64,000 nucleotides of DNA from Candidatus Woesearchaeota archaeon (GTDB lineage Archaea > Nanobdellota > Nanobdellia > Woesearchaeales > 21-14-0-10-32-9). The notes under the pieces were generated by a model. That model was not told the origin of the DNA, made no database searches, and saw only the letters and a program-made list of their open reading frames with translations. Each line of letters begins with the position of its first letter. Within the stretch, counting starts at the first letter, position 1. The position numbers were made by a program, and so were the translations under genes. The DNA is taken from contig JAHKLZ010000025.1 of the NCBI GenBank assembly GCA_020854775.1, forward strand, positions 1 to 64,000, in the 5' to 3' direction. Shown here piece after piece: positions 1 through 9,340 of the stretch.

Positions 1-1081
1 AACAAGTAGCTTCAGGATCCTCAGGGATTTCTTCTACGCTACAAGGCTCACAAGGCCCACCACAATCAACACCATCCTCACAAAGAATACTACCATCAAG
101 CATAACATGACAATTCTGAACACCATCAAAACAAGTAGCTACGTATTCACAGTCTCTCCAAAAAGTTTTATCTTTTTCACAACCCATCCTATCTCTGCAA
201 AACCTGTACTGAGTACCATTAATGAAACAATCAGACCAAGGATCGCAACGCCAATCAGAAATACAAGGACTATCAAAACCAGACAGGTCCCTACCAGGAT
301 CAGAATCAACACCATCACACCTAGACTCAATAGAAACAACGTTAGAATCAGCTGTTAAATTACCACCATCCTTAGCTTCAAAAATAACATAATCAGTTTC
401 ACAATTACCTTCAGGACTAATAACCGTAACGAAAGAATTAGGAGAAATAATTACTTGAACCCTAAGATTGCCAACAGCAGCATAAGAATAATTCAAAGAA
501 GACTTACCCCACTCAGGACGAATATCCACGTCCCCAAAGTAATCACCAAGCGCGAAAGCAACAATAGTAGAACCATCCTTTAAAACAATGTTAGGCAAAT
601 TATTCTTCAAATAAGGAGGATCATTAATATCAAGAACCTCGAAATCATAATACTCAACGGCCCAAAAAGAACATTCACCAATATCAAAACCAGAAACCGG
701 AACGGAACGATTACCTACGCCTGATTGATTAGCGCTCAAAGAAAATGAACCATCCTCAAACAAATTAAAAAATAACCCGTTGTAAACAGAAGAATAATTA
801 TCAATAACGACTTCGTGCCCCCTAGGATGACTAGCATTAACATAACAAAAAACAGTGTTATCCTCTAAAGTAGTTGATTGATTAAAAACAGAAGGACAAT
901 GAGAAACATTAAGCACAGGAGGAAAATTAAGACAAAACTGAAAAGAACCAGACCTAGTAGCATCCCCTTTGAATAAGTTAGACTCAACAGAAGAATCAAA
1001 CAAAACAACCAATAAAACTAATTGAATCAAAACTACTGATACAACAAAAAAAACAAGGAATGAAAGGAAATCTTTTTTCAT
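1..1081 (-). CDS. Secreted, Cys-rich surface protein, C-terminus cut by window edge
   Basis: An open frame runs from ATG at 1081 to the window edge, about 360 codons without a stop. The N-terminus (MKKDFLSFLVFFVVSVVL, then more hydrophobic residues to about residue 28) is a signal peptide or anchor. Around residue 155 there is a cadherin/Ig-like phrase (VLDINDPPYL), and the last 100 residues are rich in Cys with repeated CxDGxxNC and DCGGPCEPC-type motifs, common in secreted archaeal and bacterial surface proteins. Many Asn-x-Ser/Thr sites are present. It is probably an exported adhesin or envelope protein. No enzyme motif is seen, the C-terminal end lies outside the window, and the family is not assigned. 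Confidence 0.8.
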   Translation of the reverse strand, partial: MKKDFLSFLVFFVVSVVLIQLVLLVVLFDSSVESNLFKGDATRSGSFQFCLNFPPVLNVSHCPSVFNQSTTLEDNTVFCYVNASHPRGHEVVIDNYSSVYNGLFFNLFEDGSFSLSANQSGVGNRSVPVSGFDIGECSFWAVEYYDFEVLDINDPPYLKNNLPNIVLKDGSTIVAFALGDYFGDVDIRPEWGKSSLNYSYAAVGNLRVQVIISPNSFVTVISPEGNCETDYVIFEAKDGGNLTADSNVVSIESRCDGVDSDPGRDLSGFDSPCISDWRCDPWSDCFINGTQYRFCRDRMGCEKDKTFWRDCEYVATCFDGVQNCHVMLDGSILCEDGVDCGGPCEPCSVEEIPEDPEATC

Positions 1082-1124
1082 AAATAACTAAAGTCAAGAG
1101 AGAACTATATAAATATTTTTATAA

Positions 1125-2423
1125 TTAATTAAGAACAGAAAGAACCTTCTTAGAAATATCCTTCGGTGATAAGAACTCTTCTTCCCCAGAAGACATATTT
1201 TTAAGCTTGAACAAACCTTTTTTTAATTCATCTTCACCAACAAACACGACGAAAGGAATCTTTTTAGAATTAGCATAATTAAGATTCTTATTCAAATTCC
1301 TACCAATAATATCAGTTTCAACTCTTAAACCTTGATTCCTAAGATCTTTAACAACATGCAAACAAGACTTATCATCCACTAACGGAACAACGAATACTTG
1401 AGTCAAAGAATCAAAATCATCCTTAGAGAAAGCAACACTTAACCTGCTTAAACCAAAAGAGATACCTACGCAAGGATACTCATTCTTGGAATTCAAAAAC
1501 TGAGAAACAACTTTATCATACCTGCCACCAGAAGCAACAGAGCTTTTAACTTCGCTATTAATAAGAGTTATCTCAAAAACAGTGCCTGTATAAATATTTA
1601 ATCCACGAGACAAAGATAAATCAAGCTCATAATTATTAACATTATAAGCATCAAGATAATCAAATAAATCAAACAACTCAGAAATACCTTGCTTACCTTC
1701 CTCAGAAACAACAACTTCTTTTAACTTAGCAAGTTTCTCTTTGTTGTTGCCAGAAACATTAAAAAAATCAAAAACCTTATCAGCAGTTAATTTATCAACA
1801 CCCACACTTTTCAATTCAGCATACAACTCTTCAATCTTAACTTTTTTTAATTTATCAATAATCAAAATAACCTCTTCCTTATTGGAAATCCCTGCAACAT
1901 CCAGTAAACCATTTAATAATTTACGATTGTTAACACTAATCAACACACTCATATCTAATTCATTAAAAACAGAAGATGCCAATTCTAATATTTCCGCGTC
2001 AGCACTCATCTTCTTAGAACCAAGAATGTCAACGTCACATTGCCAAAACTCACGAAACCTTCCAAGACCAATAGGACCATCACGCCAAACCTTAGCCATA
2101 TGATAACGCTTAAAAGGCAACTTCAACATAGGATTCATACCAATGAACCTAGCAAAAGGAACTGTTAAATCATACCTTAAACCAAGCTCCCTATCCCCTT
2201 GATCTTTCAACTTAAAAGTTTCCTTAAGAATCTCGGATCCACCAGCATACTTAGCAGATAAAATATCAAAACGCTCAATAGCAGGCGTATCAAACGGAAC
2301 AAAACCATACTTCTCAAAAGTATCCCTTAAAAAATTCATAGTCCTCTGTAAAGAAATCATCTCCGAAGGAGAAGAATCACTCATACCCTTAGCAAGTTGC
2401 AACTTCATATTATCACGAAACAC
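1125..2423 (-). CDS. hisS: Histidyl-tRNA synthetase
   Basis: Class II aminoacyl-tRNA synthetase that charges tRNA-His in the cytoplasm. Class II motif 2 is visible as GRFREFWQCDVDILG (about residues 120-135), the family-specific histidine-A motif as LDLSLSRGLNIYTG (about 265-280), and the motif 3 region as GISFGLSRLS (about 320). The C-terminal 90 residues fit the HGTP anticodon-binding domain. The length (432 aa) is typical. The first possible start is GTG at 2423, overlapping the lgt stop (TAGTG); ATG at 2408 gives MKLQLAKGMSD and is equally likely. It is the last gene of the run trx-lgt-hisS. Confidence 0.96.
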   Translation of the reverse strand: MFRDNMKLQLAKGMSDSSPSEMISLQRTMNFLRDTFEKYGFVPFDTPAIERFDILSAKYAGGSEILKETFKLKDQGDRELGLRYDLTVPFARFIGMNPMLKLPFKRYHMAKVWRDGPIGLGRFREFWQCDVDILGSKKMSADAEILELASSVFNELDMSVLISVNNRKLLNGLLDVAGISNKEEVILIIDKLKKVKIEELYAELKSVGVDKLTADKVFDFFNVSGNNKEKLAKLKEVVVSEEGKQGISELFDLFDYLDAYNVNNYELDLSLSRGLNIYTGTVFEITLINSEVKSSVASGGRYDKVVSQFLNSKNEYPCVGISFGLSRLSVAFSKDDFDSLTQVFVVPLVDDKSCLHVVKDLRNQGLRVETDIIGRNLNKNLNYANSKKIPFVVFVGEDELKKGLFKLKNMSSGEEEFLSPKDISKKVLSVLN

Positions 2424-3271
2424 TAATTTTTTCTTGAATTAAACCTAAGATTCTTCTTAGACTTTAAATCTTTTTTTACTTTTTTTAAAAAAAAACCAGG
2501 ATATTTAATTTTTATTATGAAAAACAAAGATACTAATGAGAAAACAATACAAAGATACTGCCCTGTGCCTAAACCAAGAAATAAAGGTTGTTCACGATAA
2601 AAATCAATAAAGAACCTTAACACGTTATAAAAAAACAAACCATACAAAAACAACAATCCTTTTTTCAAAGTAGAAAAAGAAGAATAAATCAATAAAGCTA
2701 TGCTCACAGCGAAGTTCTTAAAAGACTCATATAATTGATAAGGATGCCTACAACCTTGAGGCGCATTATAAACGAAGTTGCTCTGAGAATAATCAATACA
2801 AAACTTAGCAGAGGAAGGAACACCCCATAATTCTCCGTTAATAAAATTAGCAATCCTGCCTAACCCAAGAAAGAACATGAACGGAACAATGAATTGATCA
2901 GCTAAATCATAAAATTTAACTTTCCTATCCTTAACAAATAATAAGCCCGCAATGACCGCGCCTATTATTCCTCCATGAACAGACATACCACCGTGCCAAA
3001 TCTTAAAGACCTCGAAAGGACTAGTTAACAAAACACTAGTGTTAAAGAAAACAAAGTCAAAGAAACGAGCCCCGATGATGCTACCAAGCATGAAATAAAT
3101 CATTAAAGAATCCAAATCATTTAAGCCAAGATGCTTAATCCTAGCCCTTTTAATTTGATATTTTAAAAAAAAATAAGCAAACAAGAAACCAAGAAAATAA
3201 ACCAACCCATAATACCTAACCTCGAATACACCAAAACTAAACGCTACCGGATCAATATTATGAATAAACAC
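2423..3271 (-). CDS. lgt: Prolipoprotein diacylglyceryl transferase (bacterial-type Lgt)
   Basis: Integral membrane enzyme that moves diacylglycerol from phosphatidylglycerol to the lipobox Cys of prolipoproteins in bacteria. The Lgt signature is complete: GRIANFINGELWG at about residues 137-149 fits the family pattern G-R-x-[GA]-N-F-x-N-x-E-x2-G. The HGGMSVHGG motif (about 93-101) and HPYQLYE (about 176-182) are also present. About seven hydrophobic segments and a length of 282 aa are usual. The GTG start at 3271 has GGTGG a few bases upstream. It lies 10 bases after trx and overlaps hisS. The enzyme is a bacterial hallmark and unexpected in an archaeon whose lipids are normally ether-linked, so the acyl/alkyl donor is an open question; gene transfer is likely. 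Confidence 0.93.
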   Translation of the reverse strand: MFIHNIDPVAFSFGVFEVRYYGLVYFLGFLFAYFFLKYQIKRARIKHLGLNDLDSLMIYFMLGSIIGARFFDFVFFNTSVLLTSPFEVFKIWHGGMSVHGGIIGAVIAGLLFVKDRKVKFYDLADQFIVPFMFFLGLGRIANFINGELWGVPSSAKFCIDYSQSNFVYNAPQGCRHPYQLYESFKNFAVSIALLIYSSFSTLKKGLLFLYGLFFYNVLRFFIDFYREQPLFLGLGTGQYLCIVFSLVSLFFIIKIKYPGFFLKKVKKDLKSKKNLRFNSRKN

Positions 3272-3281
3272 TTAACCACCT

Positions 3282-3590
3282 TTAACTAAAAGACTCACTG
3301 ATCTGAGACTTCAAAACATCTTTAGGAACGAAACCAACAATCCTGTTAAGCTCTTTACCATCCCTAAACAAGATAATAGTAGGAACTCCTCTAACACCTA
3401 ATTCAACAGCGGCTTCACCCACTTCGTCAATGTCAGCTTTAGCAAATTTAACCTTTTCTAATTCTTTACTAACTTCTTCAAACACAGGACCAAGCATTTT
3501 ACAAGGACCACACCAAGAAGCCCAGAAATCAACAACTGTATCTCCTTTAGAAATAAAATCTTTTAATTCATCAACTTTCAAATCTTTCAT
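3282..3590 (-). CDS. trxA: Thioredoxin
   Basis: Small thiol-disulfide oxidoreductase of 102 aa with the canonical WCGPC active site (about residues 27-31), the buried Asp region VVDFWA before it, and the cis-Pro loop GVRGVPTI (about 70-77). No signal peptide, so cytoplasmic. A GGGGG ribosome binding sequence lies about 9 bases before the ATG. It is the first gene of the run trx-lgt-hisS. A thioredoxin reductase is not in this window. Confidence 0.95.
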   Translation of the reverse strand: MKDLKVDELKDFISKGDTVVDFWASWCGPCKMLGPVFEEVSKELEKVKFAKADIDEVGEAAVELGVRGVPTIILFRDGKELNRIVGFVPKDVLKSQISESFS

Positions 3591-3658
3591 TAAAAAAACC
3601 CCCTACACTAAACTAAATGAACTAATCAATACTTTATAAAAATTTCGCCAAATAAAAA

Positions 3659-5062
3659 TTAAATCAAAGCCCTAATAATAGGTATAAAAACAAGAATAAG
3701 AACTAAGAAAAACAAAAACTTAGATAACAAAGTTAAATACTTTGATGCTTTCTTTTCACCAAACTTTTTTTTCATAACAAGAAAAATCATTCTGCCACCA
3801 TCAAGAGGACCAACAGGTAATAAATTAACAATCCCTATACCGAAGCTTAAAACAAATATTAACCATAATAATCCAAGATTATTATTAAGACTTGAAGAGA
3901 AAGGATTACCAATTAACCAAAAATAAGCATAACTAAAAAACTTGTTATTAGAAACCACGGTTGTACCAGAAACCTCTGTGTCAAGGAAAACACCAATAAA
4001 AGGTCTTGACTCATTGTTAGGATCGGAACCAAGAACAACTAATTTTTCATCATCATCAATCATGAAAGAAACAACATCACCCGGACTAAGATTCTGAACA
4101 AAAACAACTAATTCATAACTAGAAAGAACAGACACGTTATTAACACTCTTAATAACATCACCTTCATCAAGCATAGATAAGTCACGACCATCATCCATGT
4201 TTACGAAACCATCAATTCTGACACCTGAAGGCTCATATAATGAAACAGATAACAAACTAAACAAAGCCAATAATATGAACAAGAAACCCGCTAATAAAAT
4301 ATTAGAAAAAGGACCCGCAGCAAAAACAGATAATTGCGCCTTAGAAGAAGCATTCTTTAATTTTTTTTCATCAGGTTCAACGAATGCACCAGGCAAAGGA
4401 CCAAACATGACGAATCCAGAACTCTTAATAGGAACTTTGTAAGATTTAGAAACAACACCGTGACTAAATTCGTGAATAACAACGACGACTAACAAAGAAA
4501 TCAAGCCTTCAAATAAAGGAAGCTTGAAAGGAGTGCCAGGAATACTTATACCTGGAAGTACAGGCGCGAACATAGGCGGAGCTGAAGGATCAAAAAATAA
4601 CTGATACAAACCCATACTTAACAAAACAAGCATGAACAACATACCAAGAAAACCAACATAGACACCTACGTAACTCGCTGATTTAATCTGCCTAAAAAAA
4701 ACAATAGACACACAAACACCAAGAAAAGATAAAGCTAACAAAAGCCTCAAAGATAAAGCAAAAAAGAAACTAAAACCAAAAATCATATCTAATAAGAGAA
4801 AGAAAACAAGAACTAAGAAAGAATAAGAAGAAATCAAAAATATTTTTTTACCAACCAAATCTTTTTTCTTAGGAAGAGGCGTAGCGAACTTCTTCATTTG
4901 CTTAATCCCTAACTTAGTCTTTAATAAAGCGACTAAACCTTGAAACTCGAAGCGACTCCTATAAAAATAAATTAATAAAGCAACACCCAAATAGAAAAGA
5001 ATTACTAAAGCGTGTTCTTGCAACCAATTAAATGACATGAAATAAAAAGGAAAATCAATCAT
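3659..5062 (-). CDS. Site-2 protease family (M50) membrane metalloprotease with PDZ domain
   Basis: Intramembrane zinc protease of 467 aa. The zinc site HEFSH is in a hydrophobic helix (about residue 197), and the second metal-ligand motif NLLPVGPLDGGRM is near residue 414, as in S2P/RseP enzymes. Between them lies a PDZ-like segment (GDVIKSVNNVSV, about residues 300-312). Several extra hydrophobic helices precede the catalytic core. Such enzymes cut membrane-bound regulators or signal-peptide remnants; the substrate here is unknown. It lies 24 bases after the CNNM-type gene in the same orientation. Confidence 0.92.
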   Translation of the reverse strand: MIDFPFYFMSFNWLQEHALVILFYLGVALLIYFYRSRFEFQGLVALLKTKLGIKQMKKFATPLPKKKDLVGKKIFLISSYSFLVLVFFLLLDMIFGFSFFFALSLRLLLALSFLGVCVSIVFFRQIKSASYVGVYVGFLGMLFMLVLLSMGLYQLFFDPSAPPMFAPVLPGISIPGTPFKLPLFEGLISLLVVVVIHEFSHGVVSKSYKVPIKSSGFVMFGPLPGAFVEPDEKKLKNASSKAQLSVFAAGPFSNILLAGFLFILLALFSLLSVSLYEPSGVRIDGFVNMDDGRDLSMLDEGDVIKSVNNVSVLSSYELVVFVQNLSPGDVVSFMIDDDEKLVVLGSDPNNESRPFIGVFLDTEVSGTTVVSNNKFFSYAYFWLIGNPFSSSLNNNLGLLWLIFVLSFGIGIVNLLPVGPLDGGRMIFLVMKKKFGEKKASKYLTLLSKFLFFLVLILVFIPIIRALI

Positions 5063-5086
5063 ATTTAAATTTTGTTAAAAAAAAAA

Positions 5087-6325
5087 TCATAGTTTCTTAA
5101 TGGACACTAATAAAATCTTATCATTATGAACTTGCTTAATCGTGATAACAACTTCATTATCTTTACATTTAAAGAATTTGTCTTTCTCAGCGGAATCAAT
5201 ACGCTCCATTAAGAAACGAGAAACAGGCTTAAACTCATTAGTAATAGGCAAAGAAAGATTCAGCTTCTTATTAATAGTCCTAATAAAAGTTTTGCCCTTA
5301 ACTAACCATTCATCATCAGATACTTGCTTAATCAAAGAATCAACACGATCCTCTTCATCAAATATTTCACCTACTAATTCCTCAACGATGTCTTCAACAG
5401 TAACCAAACCAACAACTTGCTTATAAGCCCCAACAACTATAGCCATGTGATAATTACGTAGCTGCAACTCTTTCAAAGTTTCATCAAGCTTCTTAGCCCT
5501 ATTAACAAAATAAATAGGATTCATCACAGACTTTAATTTAGCAGTATTATTACCCTTAAATATTTGACCAACAACGTCCTGAATAGTAATCATGCCCTTA
5601 ATATTACCTTTGTTACTTGAATGAACAGGCATCCTAGTATAACCATACTCAATGATTAAAGGCATAGCTTGCTCAACGGTTAAGTTCCAATCCAAAGAAA
5701 AAACATCTTTAATAGGCGTCATAATCTTAGAAACAGACAAATCATCAAGCTTGAAAACCTTGTTAATAATAGCTTTTTCATTCTTATTAATCTCACCTTC
5801 TTTTTCACCAATATGAATCAAATACTTAATTTCACTCTCAGTAACCAAAGGATCATGATCAGAACTACCAATAAAACGATTAATCACTAAACTAAGATAA
5901 TTAAAGCTTTTAACAAAAGGATATAATAAATAAAACAAAGTAAGCAAAATAGGCGAAATAGCTAAAGCAATATTCTTAGAGTTCTTAACAACGAAAGTCT
6001 TAGGAATAATCTCCCCGAAAGTAAGAAGAATCAAAGTCATAACCCCTGTAATAATACCTATGTTCATATTATTAAAATGATCAAACGCGATCTTAGTAGC
6101 AATCGCGGAACTAGCAACATTCATGATGTTATTACCAATAAGAATAGTAATCAGAGACTCATTAGGATGATTCTTAAGCTTAAGCAAAGCTTGAGCATTC
6201 CTAACTTTCTTATTAACGAGTTGCTCAGCTTTAAGCTTAGAAGTCGCAACAATCGCAACTTCTGCACCACTAAAAAAAGCTGACAAAGCAATAGTTATTA
6301 TTATCAAAAAAAATTCTGTTTGCAT
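5087..6325 (-). CDS. CNNM/CorC-type transporter (DUF21-CBS-CorC_HlyC)
   Basis: Membrane protein of 412 aa with the three expected parts: an N-terminal DUF21 transmembrane domain (about residues 1-180, with FFSGAEVAIV at its start), a pair of CBS domains (about 190-310, with MTPIKDVFSLD and TVEDIVEELVGEI), and a C-terminal CorC_HlyC domain (about 325-405). The family is linked to Mg2+/Co2+ efflux or its regulation; older annotation calls it hemolysin. The promoter is ATATTTATAT, read on the minus strand at 6356-6368, divergent from the next gene. Confidence 0.93.
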   Translation of the reverse strand: MQTEFFLIIITIALSAFFSGAEVAIVATSKLKAEQLVNKKVRNAQALLKLKNHPNESLITILIGNNIMNVASSAIATKIAFDHFNNMNIGIITGVMTLILLTFGEIIPKTFVVKNSKNIALAISPILLTLFYLLYPFVKSFNYLSLVINRFIGSSDHDPLVTESEIKYLIHIGEKEGEINKNEKAIINKVFKLDDLSVSKIMTPIKDVFSLDWNLTVEQAMPLIIEYGYTRMPVHSSNKGNIKGMITIQDVVGQIFKGNNTAKLKSVMNPIYFVNRAKKLDETLKELQLRNYHMAIVVGAYKQVVGLVTVEDIVEELVGEIFDEEDRVDSLIKQVSDDEWLVKGKTFIRTINKKLNLSLPITNEFKPVSRFLMERIDSAEKDKFFKCKDNEVVITIKQVHNDKILLVSIKKL

Positions 6326-6355
6326 TTAACCCCTGAGTAACAAGTAATTGTAATG

Positions 6356-6420
6356 ATATAAATATTTTTCTGTGAAAAAACAACAAAATAAACAAATATT
6401 GAAGTAAAAATATTTAAATA
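6356..6420. promoter_or_regulatory. Divergent archaeal TATA promoters
   Basis: Two TATA-like boxes share this gap. ATATAAATATTTT at 6356-6368 faces left, 31 bases or more from the CNNM-type ATG at 6325. TATTTAAATA at 6411-6420 faces right, about 23-32 bases before the ATG at 6443, so that message is probably leaderless. Confidence 0.6.
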
Positions 6421-6442
6421 AAACCAACATTAAACAAATAAC

Positions 6443-6910
6443 ATGGCTAAAACAATATCAAGAGATACTCCTTTAGCAGAGATAACCCTTAGAAAATACG
6501 AGAAACCAATAACTCTGCAAGGACGAGAACTTATAAGAAAATTTTGCTTAAGCATAGGATTATTACAACCAGGAGATTCCAGAGACGTAGTCGTAGACGT
6601 TTTACAAGTTTTCTTAACTAATAAAGGAAAAGAACTCAGCTCCACAGAAGTAGAAAAATTAGTAATAGAAAACAGAGAAAAATACAACTTAACAATACTA
6701 GGCGTGGCTCCTTCTAATATAAGAAGACAAATACTAAGACTTAGAGATTCTTTCCTAATAGAAAAAAATGGAAATAATTACAGAATAAACGAAGGCGCAA
6801 GTATTAAAGAAATATTCTTAGAAAAAGTAGAAAAATATTACTTTAGCTCCATTATGAGCAGAGTAAAAGAATACGTTGTTAAAGTAGATGACGAATTCCT
6901 AAAAGAATAA
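6443..6910 (+). CDS. Conserved archaeal-type HTH protein
   Basis: A 155-aa cytoplasmic protein opening with MAKTISRDTPLAEITLRKYE and containing RKFCLSIGLLQPGDSRDVVVDVL (reading on from residue 34), followed by a segment that looks like a winged helix (SSTEVEKLVIENREK ... PSNIRRQILRLRDSFLIEK, about residues 75-115). It resembles predicted archaeal transcriptional regulators (COG1318-like), an assignment made from memory of the family rather than a search. It is followed after 6 bases by the release-factor methylase gene and is probably cotranscribed with it. Confidence 0.7.
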   Translation: MAKTISRDTPLAEITLRKYEKPITLQGRELIRKFCLSIGLLQPGDSRDVVVDVLQVFLTNKGKELSSTEVEKLVIENREKYNLTILGVAPSNIRRQILRLRDSFLIEKNGNNYRINEGASIKEIFLEKVEKYYFSSIMSRVKEYVVKVDDEFLKE

Positions 6911-6916
6911 ATAAAA

Positions 6917-7486
6917 ATGTACGAACCACAAGAAGACTCAATAATGCTTAAAGAAGCAATAGAACAATTTCTAAAAAAAGAACCTCAAGAAATATGCGCG
7001 GACTTAGGCACAGGAACAGGAATACAAGGATTAACAATGATTCCGCGCTGTAAAAAAGTTTTATTCATAGATATAAACCCTGAAGCCATTAATTATGTTT
7101 CTCATTCCTTAAATAAAGAACAAAAACAAAAAGCAGAATTCATAGAATCTGATTTGTTCAAAAACGTGAATCCTGAACTGAAAGGAAGAATTGGATTAAT
7201 AGCTTTTAATCCTCCTTATTTGCCGAGAGAACAAGACGAAGAGGAAGATGAAGAATTAACAAGTGGAACTAAAGGAATAAATACAACTCTTAGATTCATA
7301 AAAGAAAGTAAACCTTTCCTTAATAAAAAAGGAAAACTTTTATTCGTTGTTAGTTCTCATTCAGACGTTGAATCAATAAACGAAGAATTAAAAAAACAAA
7401 ATTACAAATACAAAATAATTAAGAAAGCACATTTTTTCTTTGAAGACATAATGATTTATGAGGCTTACCTTGATGAAGATAAATAA
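6917..7486 (+). CDS. HemK2/Mtq2-type release factor glutamine methyltransferase
   Basis: SAM-dependent N5-glutamine methyltransferase of 189 aa. It begins with the family phrase YEPQEDS, has motif I as DLGTGTGIQG (about residues 29-38) and the catalytic NPPY motif in AFNPPYLP (about 99-106), which positions the Gln amide. Archaeal and eukaryotic HemK2/Mtq2 proteins of this short type, lacking the N-terminal domain of bacterial PrmC, methylate the GGQ glutamine of the class I release factor. It overlaps the next gene by 14-29 bases, pointing to translational coupling. Confidence 0.9.
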   Translation: MYEPQEDSIMLKEAIEQFLKKEPQEICADLGTGTGIQGLTMIPRCKKVLFIDINPEAINYVSHSLNKEQKQKAEFIESDLFKNVNPELKGRIGLIAFNPPYLPREQDEEEDEELTSGTKGINTTLRFIKESKPFLNKKGKLLFVVSSHSDVESINEELKKQNYKYKIIKKAHFFFEDIMIYEAYLDEDK

Positions 7487-8135
7487 AGAATTAGCTCTTG
7501 AATTATGGAACAAAAAAGAATATTTCTCAAAAGGAAAAAGAGGATATATTTACTTAGCGAAAAACAACGAAGAAGTCTTTGTGATAAAAACAAGGAATCC
7601 TGAAAGCAAAGCTCCTAATACTATACTAAGAGAATATGAAAATAATAAATCATTAAATAATCACGGAGTAGGACCTGAAATGTATTATTACGACGAAGAA
7701 TTAGATTTTGTGATAAGAGAATTCGCGGAAGGAACAAGTATTTTTGAATGGATGAAAAATGTTAATGACAAAAAAATAATAGAGAAAGTATTCTTGAATT
7801 TGTTAGATCAATGTAAAAGAATGGATGAAGCAAACATAAACAAATTAGAAATGAATCATCCGCACAAAGATTTACTAATAAGAAATAACGAACCAGTAAT
7901 AATAGATTTTGAAAGATGTAAACAAACAATAAAACCAAAGAACGTAACGCAACTATGCCAATTCTTAAGTTCTAAACACATAAACATAGAATTACAAAGA
8001 TTTAACGTGCAAATAAGTAATGAATCATTAATGAAACTAGCAGAGACTTATAAAAAATCAAAACAAAAAATAAAAGAATTTGAAAAAATAAAAAAAGAAA
8101 TAATTAACGCTTTTAAGAACCCATCTTCTTCTTGA
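7458..8135 (+). CDS. Predicted Ser/Thr protein kinase-like protein (COG2112-like)
   Basis: A 225-aa protein with a small kinase-like fold. An ATP-binding lysine is likely in VFVIKTRNP (about residue 36), a catalytic-loop equivalent is HPHKDLLIRNN (about 134-144), and IIDFERC (about 147-153) stands in the place of the DFG/DFE magnesium site. These match the short archaeal kinases of the RIO/Bud32-like group. The ATG at 7458 overlaps the upstream gene by 29 bases; ATG at 7473 (MKINKELALELW) is an alternative. Its 3' end overlaps the convergent tfb gene by 23 bases. The substrate is unknown. Confidence 0.75.
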   Translation: MRLTLMKINKELALELWNKKEYFSKGKRGYIYLAKNNEEVFVIKTRNPESKAPNTILREYENNKSLNNHGVGPEMYYYDEELDFVIREFAEGTSIFEWMKNVNDKKIIEKVFLNLLDQCKRMDEANINKLEMNHPHKDLLIRNNEPVIIDFERCKQTIKPKNVTQLCQFLSSKHINIELQRFNVQISNESLMKLAETYKKSKQKIKEFEKIKKEIINAFKNPSSS

Positions 8136-9039
8136 TTTTCTTAATTTCTTTTTCTAAACCAAGCTCATCAAGCAACTCTTTGTACCTGTTCCTAATAGTT
8201 ACTTCTGTAACCCCTGCGACGTCCGCGACTTCTCTCTGCGTTCTTTTCTCGCCGTTAAGCAAAGCAGCAACATAAAGAGCAGCAGCAGCAATCCCCGTAG
8301 GACCACGACCACTAGTTAATTCTACTTTTTGAGCTTCCTCAATTATCTCAACTGATTTAGTCTGAGCCTCAGGACTCAAACGAAGACTAGAAGCGAACCT
8401 AGCAATATAATCTGAAGGATTACTAGGTAAAATCTTTATTCCTAGCTCCCTAGTAATAAATCTGTAAGTCCTACCAATTTCTTTTTTTTCAACACCAGAC
8501 GCTTCACTTAACTCATCTAAAGTACGAGGAACATCGTGACGACGACAAGCAGCATACAAAGCACCAGCAACAACTGATTCCATGCTCCTACCTCTTACTA
8601 AGCCACGTTGAACAGCTAAAGTATAAATCCTAGAAGCTTCTTCTTCAACAGACCCAGGAAGTTTCAAATAAGAAGAAACTCTTTTAAGTTCAGCTAAAGC
8701 AAGTTTTAAGTTACGCTCAATAGCAGTACTAATTCTTTGTTGCCATTTTCTTAATCTGAAGAATTTACTTTTATCTCTACCGCCCAATTTATAAAAATCA
8801 GCTTTAGTACCAACTTCAGTACCTAGACCTTGATCAAATTGAGTGTAAGACATAGGCGCTCCCGTTCTTCTTTTATTAGCAGCAGCGTCACTATCAAATT
8901 CACGCCATTCCTGATCAAAATCAACCATTTTCTCTTCAAGAACAAGACCGCATTCGCGACAAATAATTTCTCCTTTCTCTTTGTTCCACTGAAGATTTAC
9001 AGAACCACATTCCGGACATTTCTTAACGTATCTTGACAT
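8113..9039 (-). CDS. tfb: Transcription initiation factor TFB
   Basis: Archaeal TFIIB homologue that bridges TBP-TATA and RNA polymerase and sets the start site. An N-terminal zinc ribbon (CPECGS...CRECG, about residues 7-30) is followed by the B-reader region and two cyclin repeats (about 110-200 and 205-300). GAGGTGA lies 5-6 bases before ATG 9039 (MSRYVKKCPECG), so that start is chosen over the upstream in-frame start at 9069. Length after this choice is 308 aa, typical. It is the only general transcription factor in the window. Confidence 0.97.
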   Translation of the reverse strand: MSRYVKKCPECGSVNLQWNKEKGEIICRECGLVLEEKMVDFDQEWREFDSDAAANKRRTGAPMSYTQFDQGLGTEVGTKADFYKLGGRDKSKFFRLRKWQQRISTAIERNLKLALAELKRVSSYLKLPGSVEEEASRIYTLAVQRGLVRGRSMESVVAGALYAACRRHDVPRTLDELSEASGVEKKEIGRTYRFITRELGIKILPSNPSDYIARFASSLRLSPEAQTKSVEIIEEAQKVELTSGRGPTGIAAAALYVAALLNGEKRTQREVADVAGVTEVTIRNRYKELLDELGLEKEIKKIKKKMGS

Positions 9040-9307
9040 AAAAATTTCACCTCGGAAATCACTAAACATTGAACCAAGTCGTCGAGAAAAAAAATAATCT
9101 CGAAAAAAAAAACTTGAAAAAATGTTAAATTTATAAACAAATTAAGTTCCTAGTATATAAATATTTCTGTTCTCGACTAGTTTTTTTTAGAAACACTTTT
9201 AAAATAACAAAAAAAATAGTAATCACTAAAACATAATAAAAAAACAAATAAAGTTTTTTGAAAAAAAACAACAAATAAAAAAAGAATAAAAAAAACAGCA
9301 GAAAAAG

Positions 9308-9316
9308 TTTATAAAT
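9308..9316 (+). promoter_or_regulatory. TATA box of the aIF1A gene
   Basis: TTTATAAAT ends 25 bases before the ATG at 9341, the spacing expected for a leaderless archaeal transcript. The rest of 9070-9340 is A-rich non-coding DNA; the open frames on its minus strand are low-complexity Phe-rich and are not taken as genes. Confidence 0.6.
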
Positions 9317-9340
9317 AAGCCTGTACTCTTCAAAAAAACA

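Noticed and set aside
1741-2103. Plus-strand frame within hisS, and similar frames elsewhere
   Set aside because: These are shadows of well-supported genes on the opposite strand.
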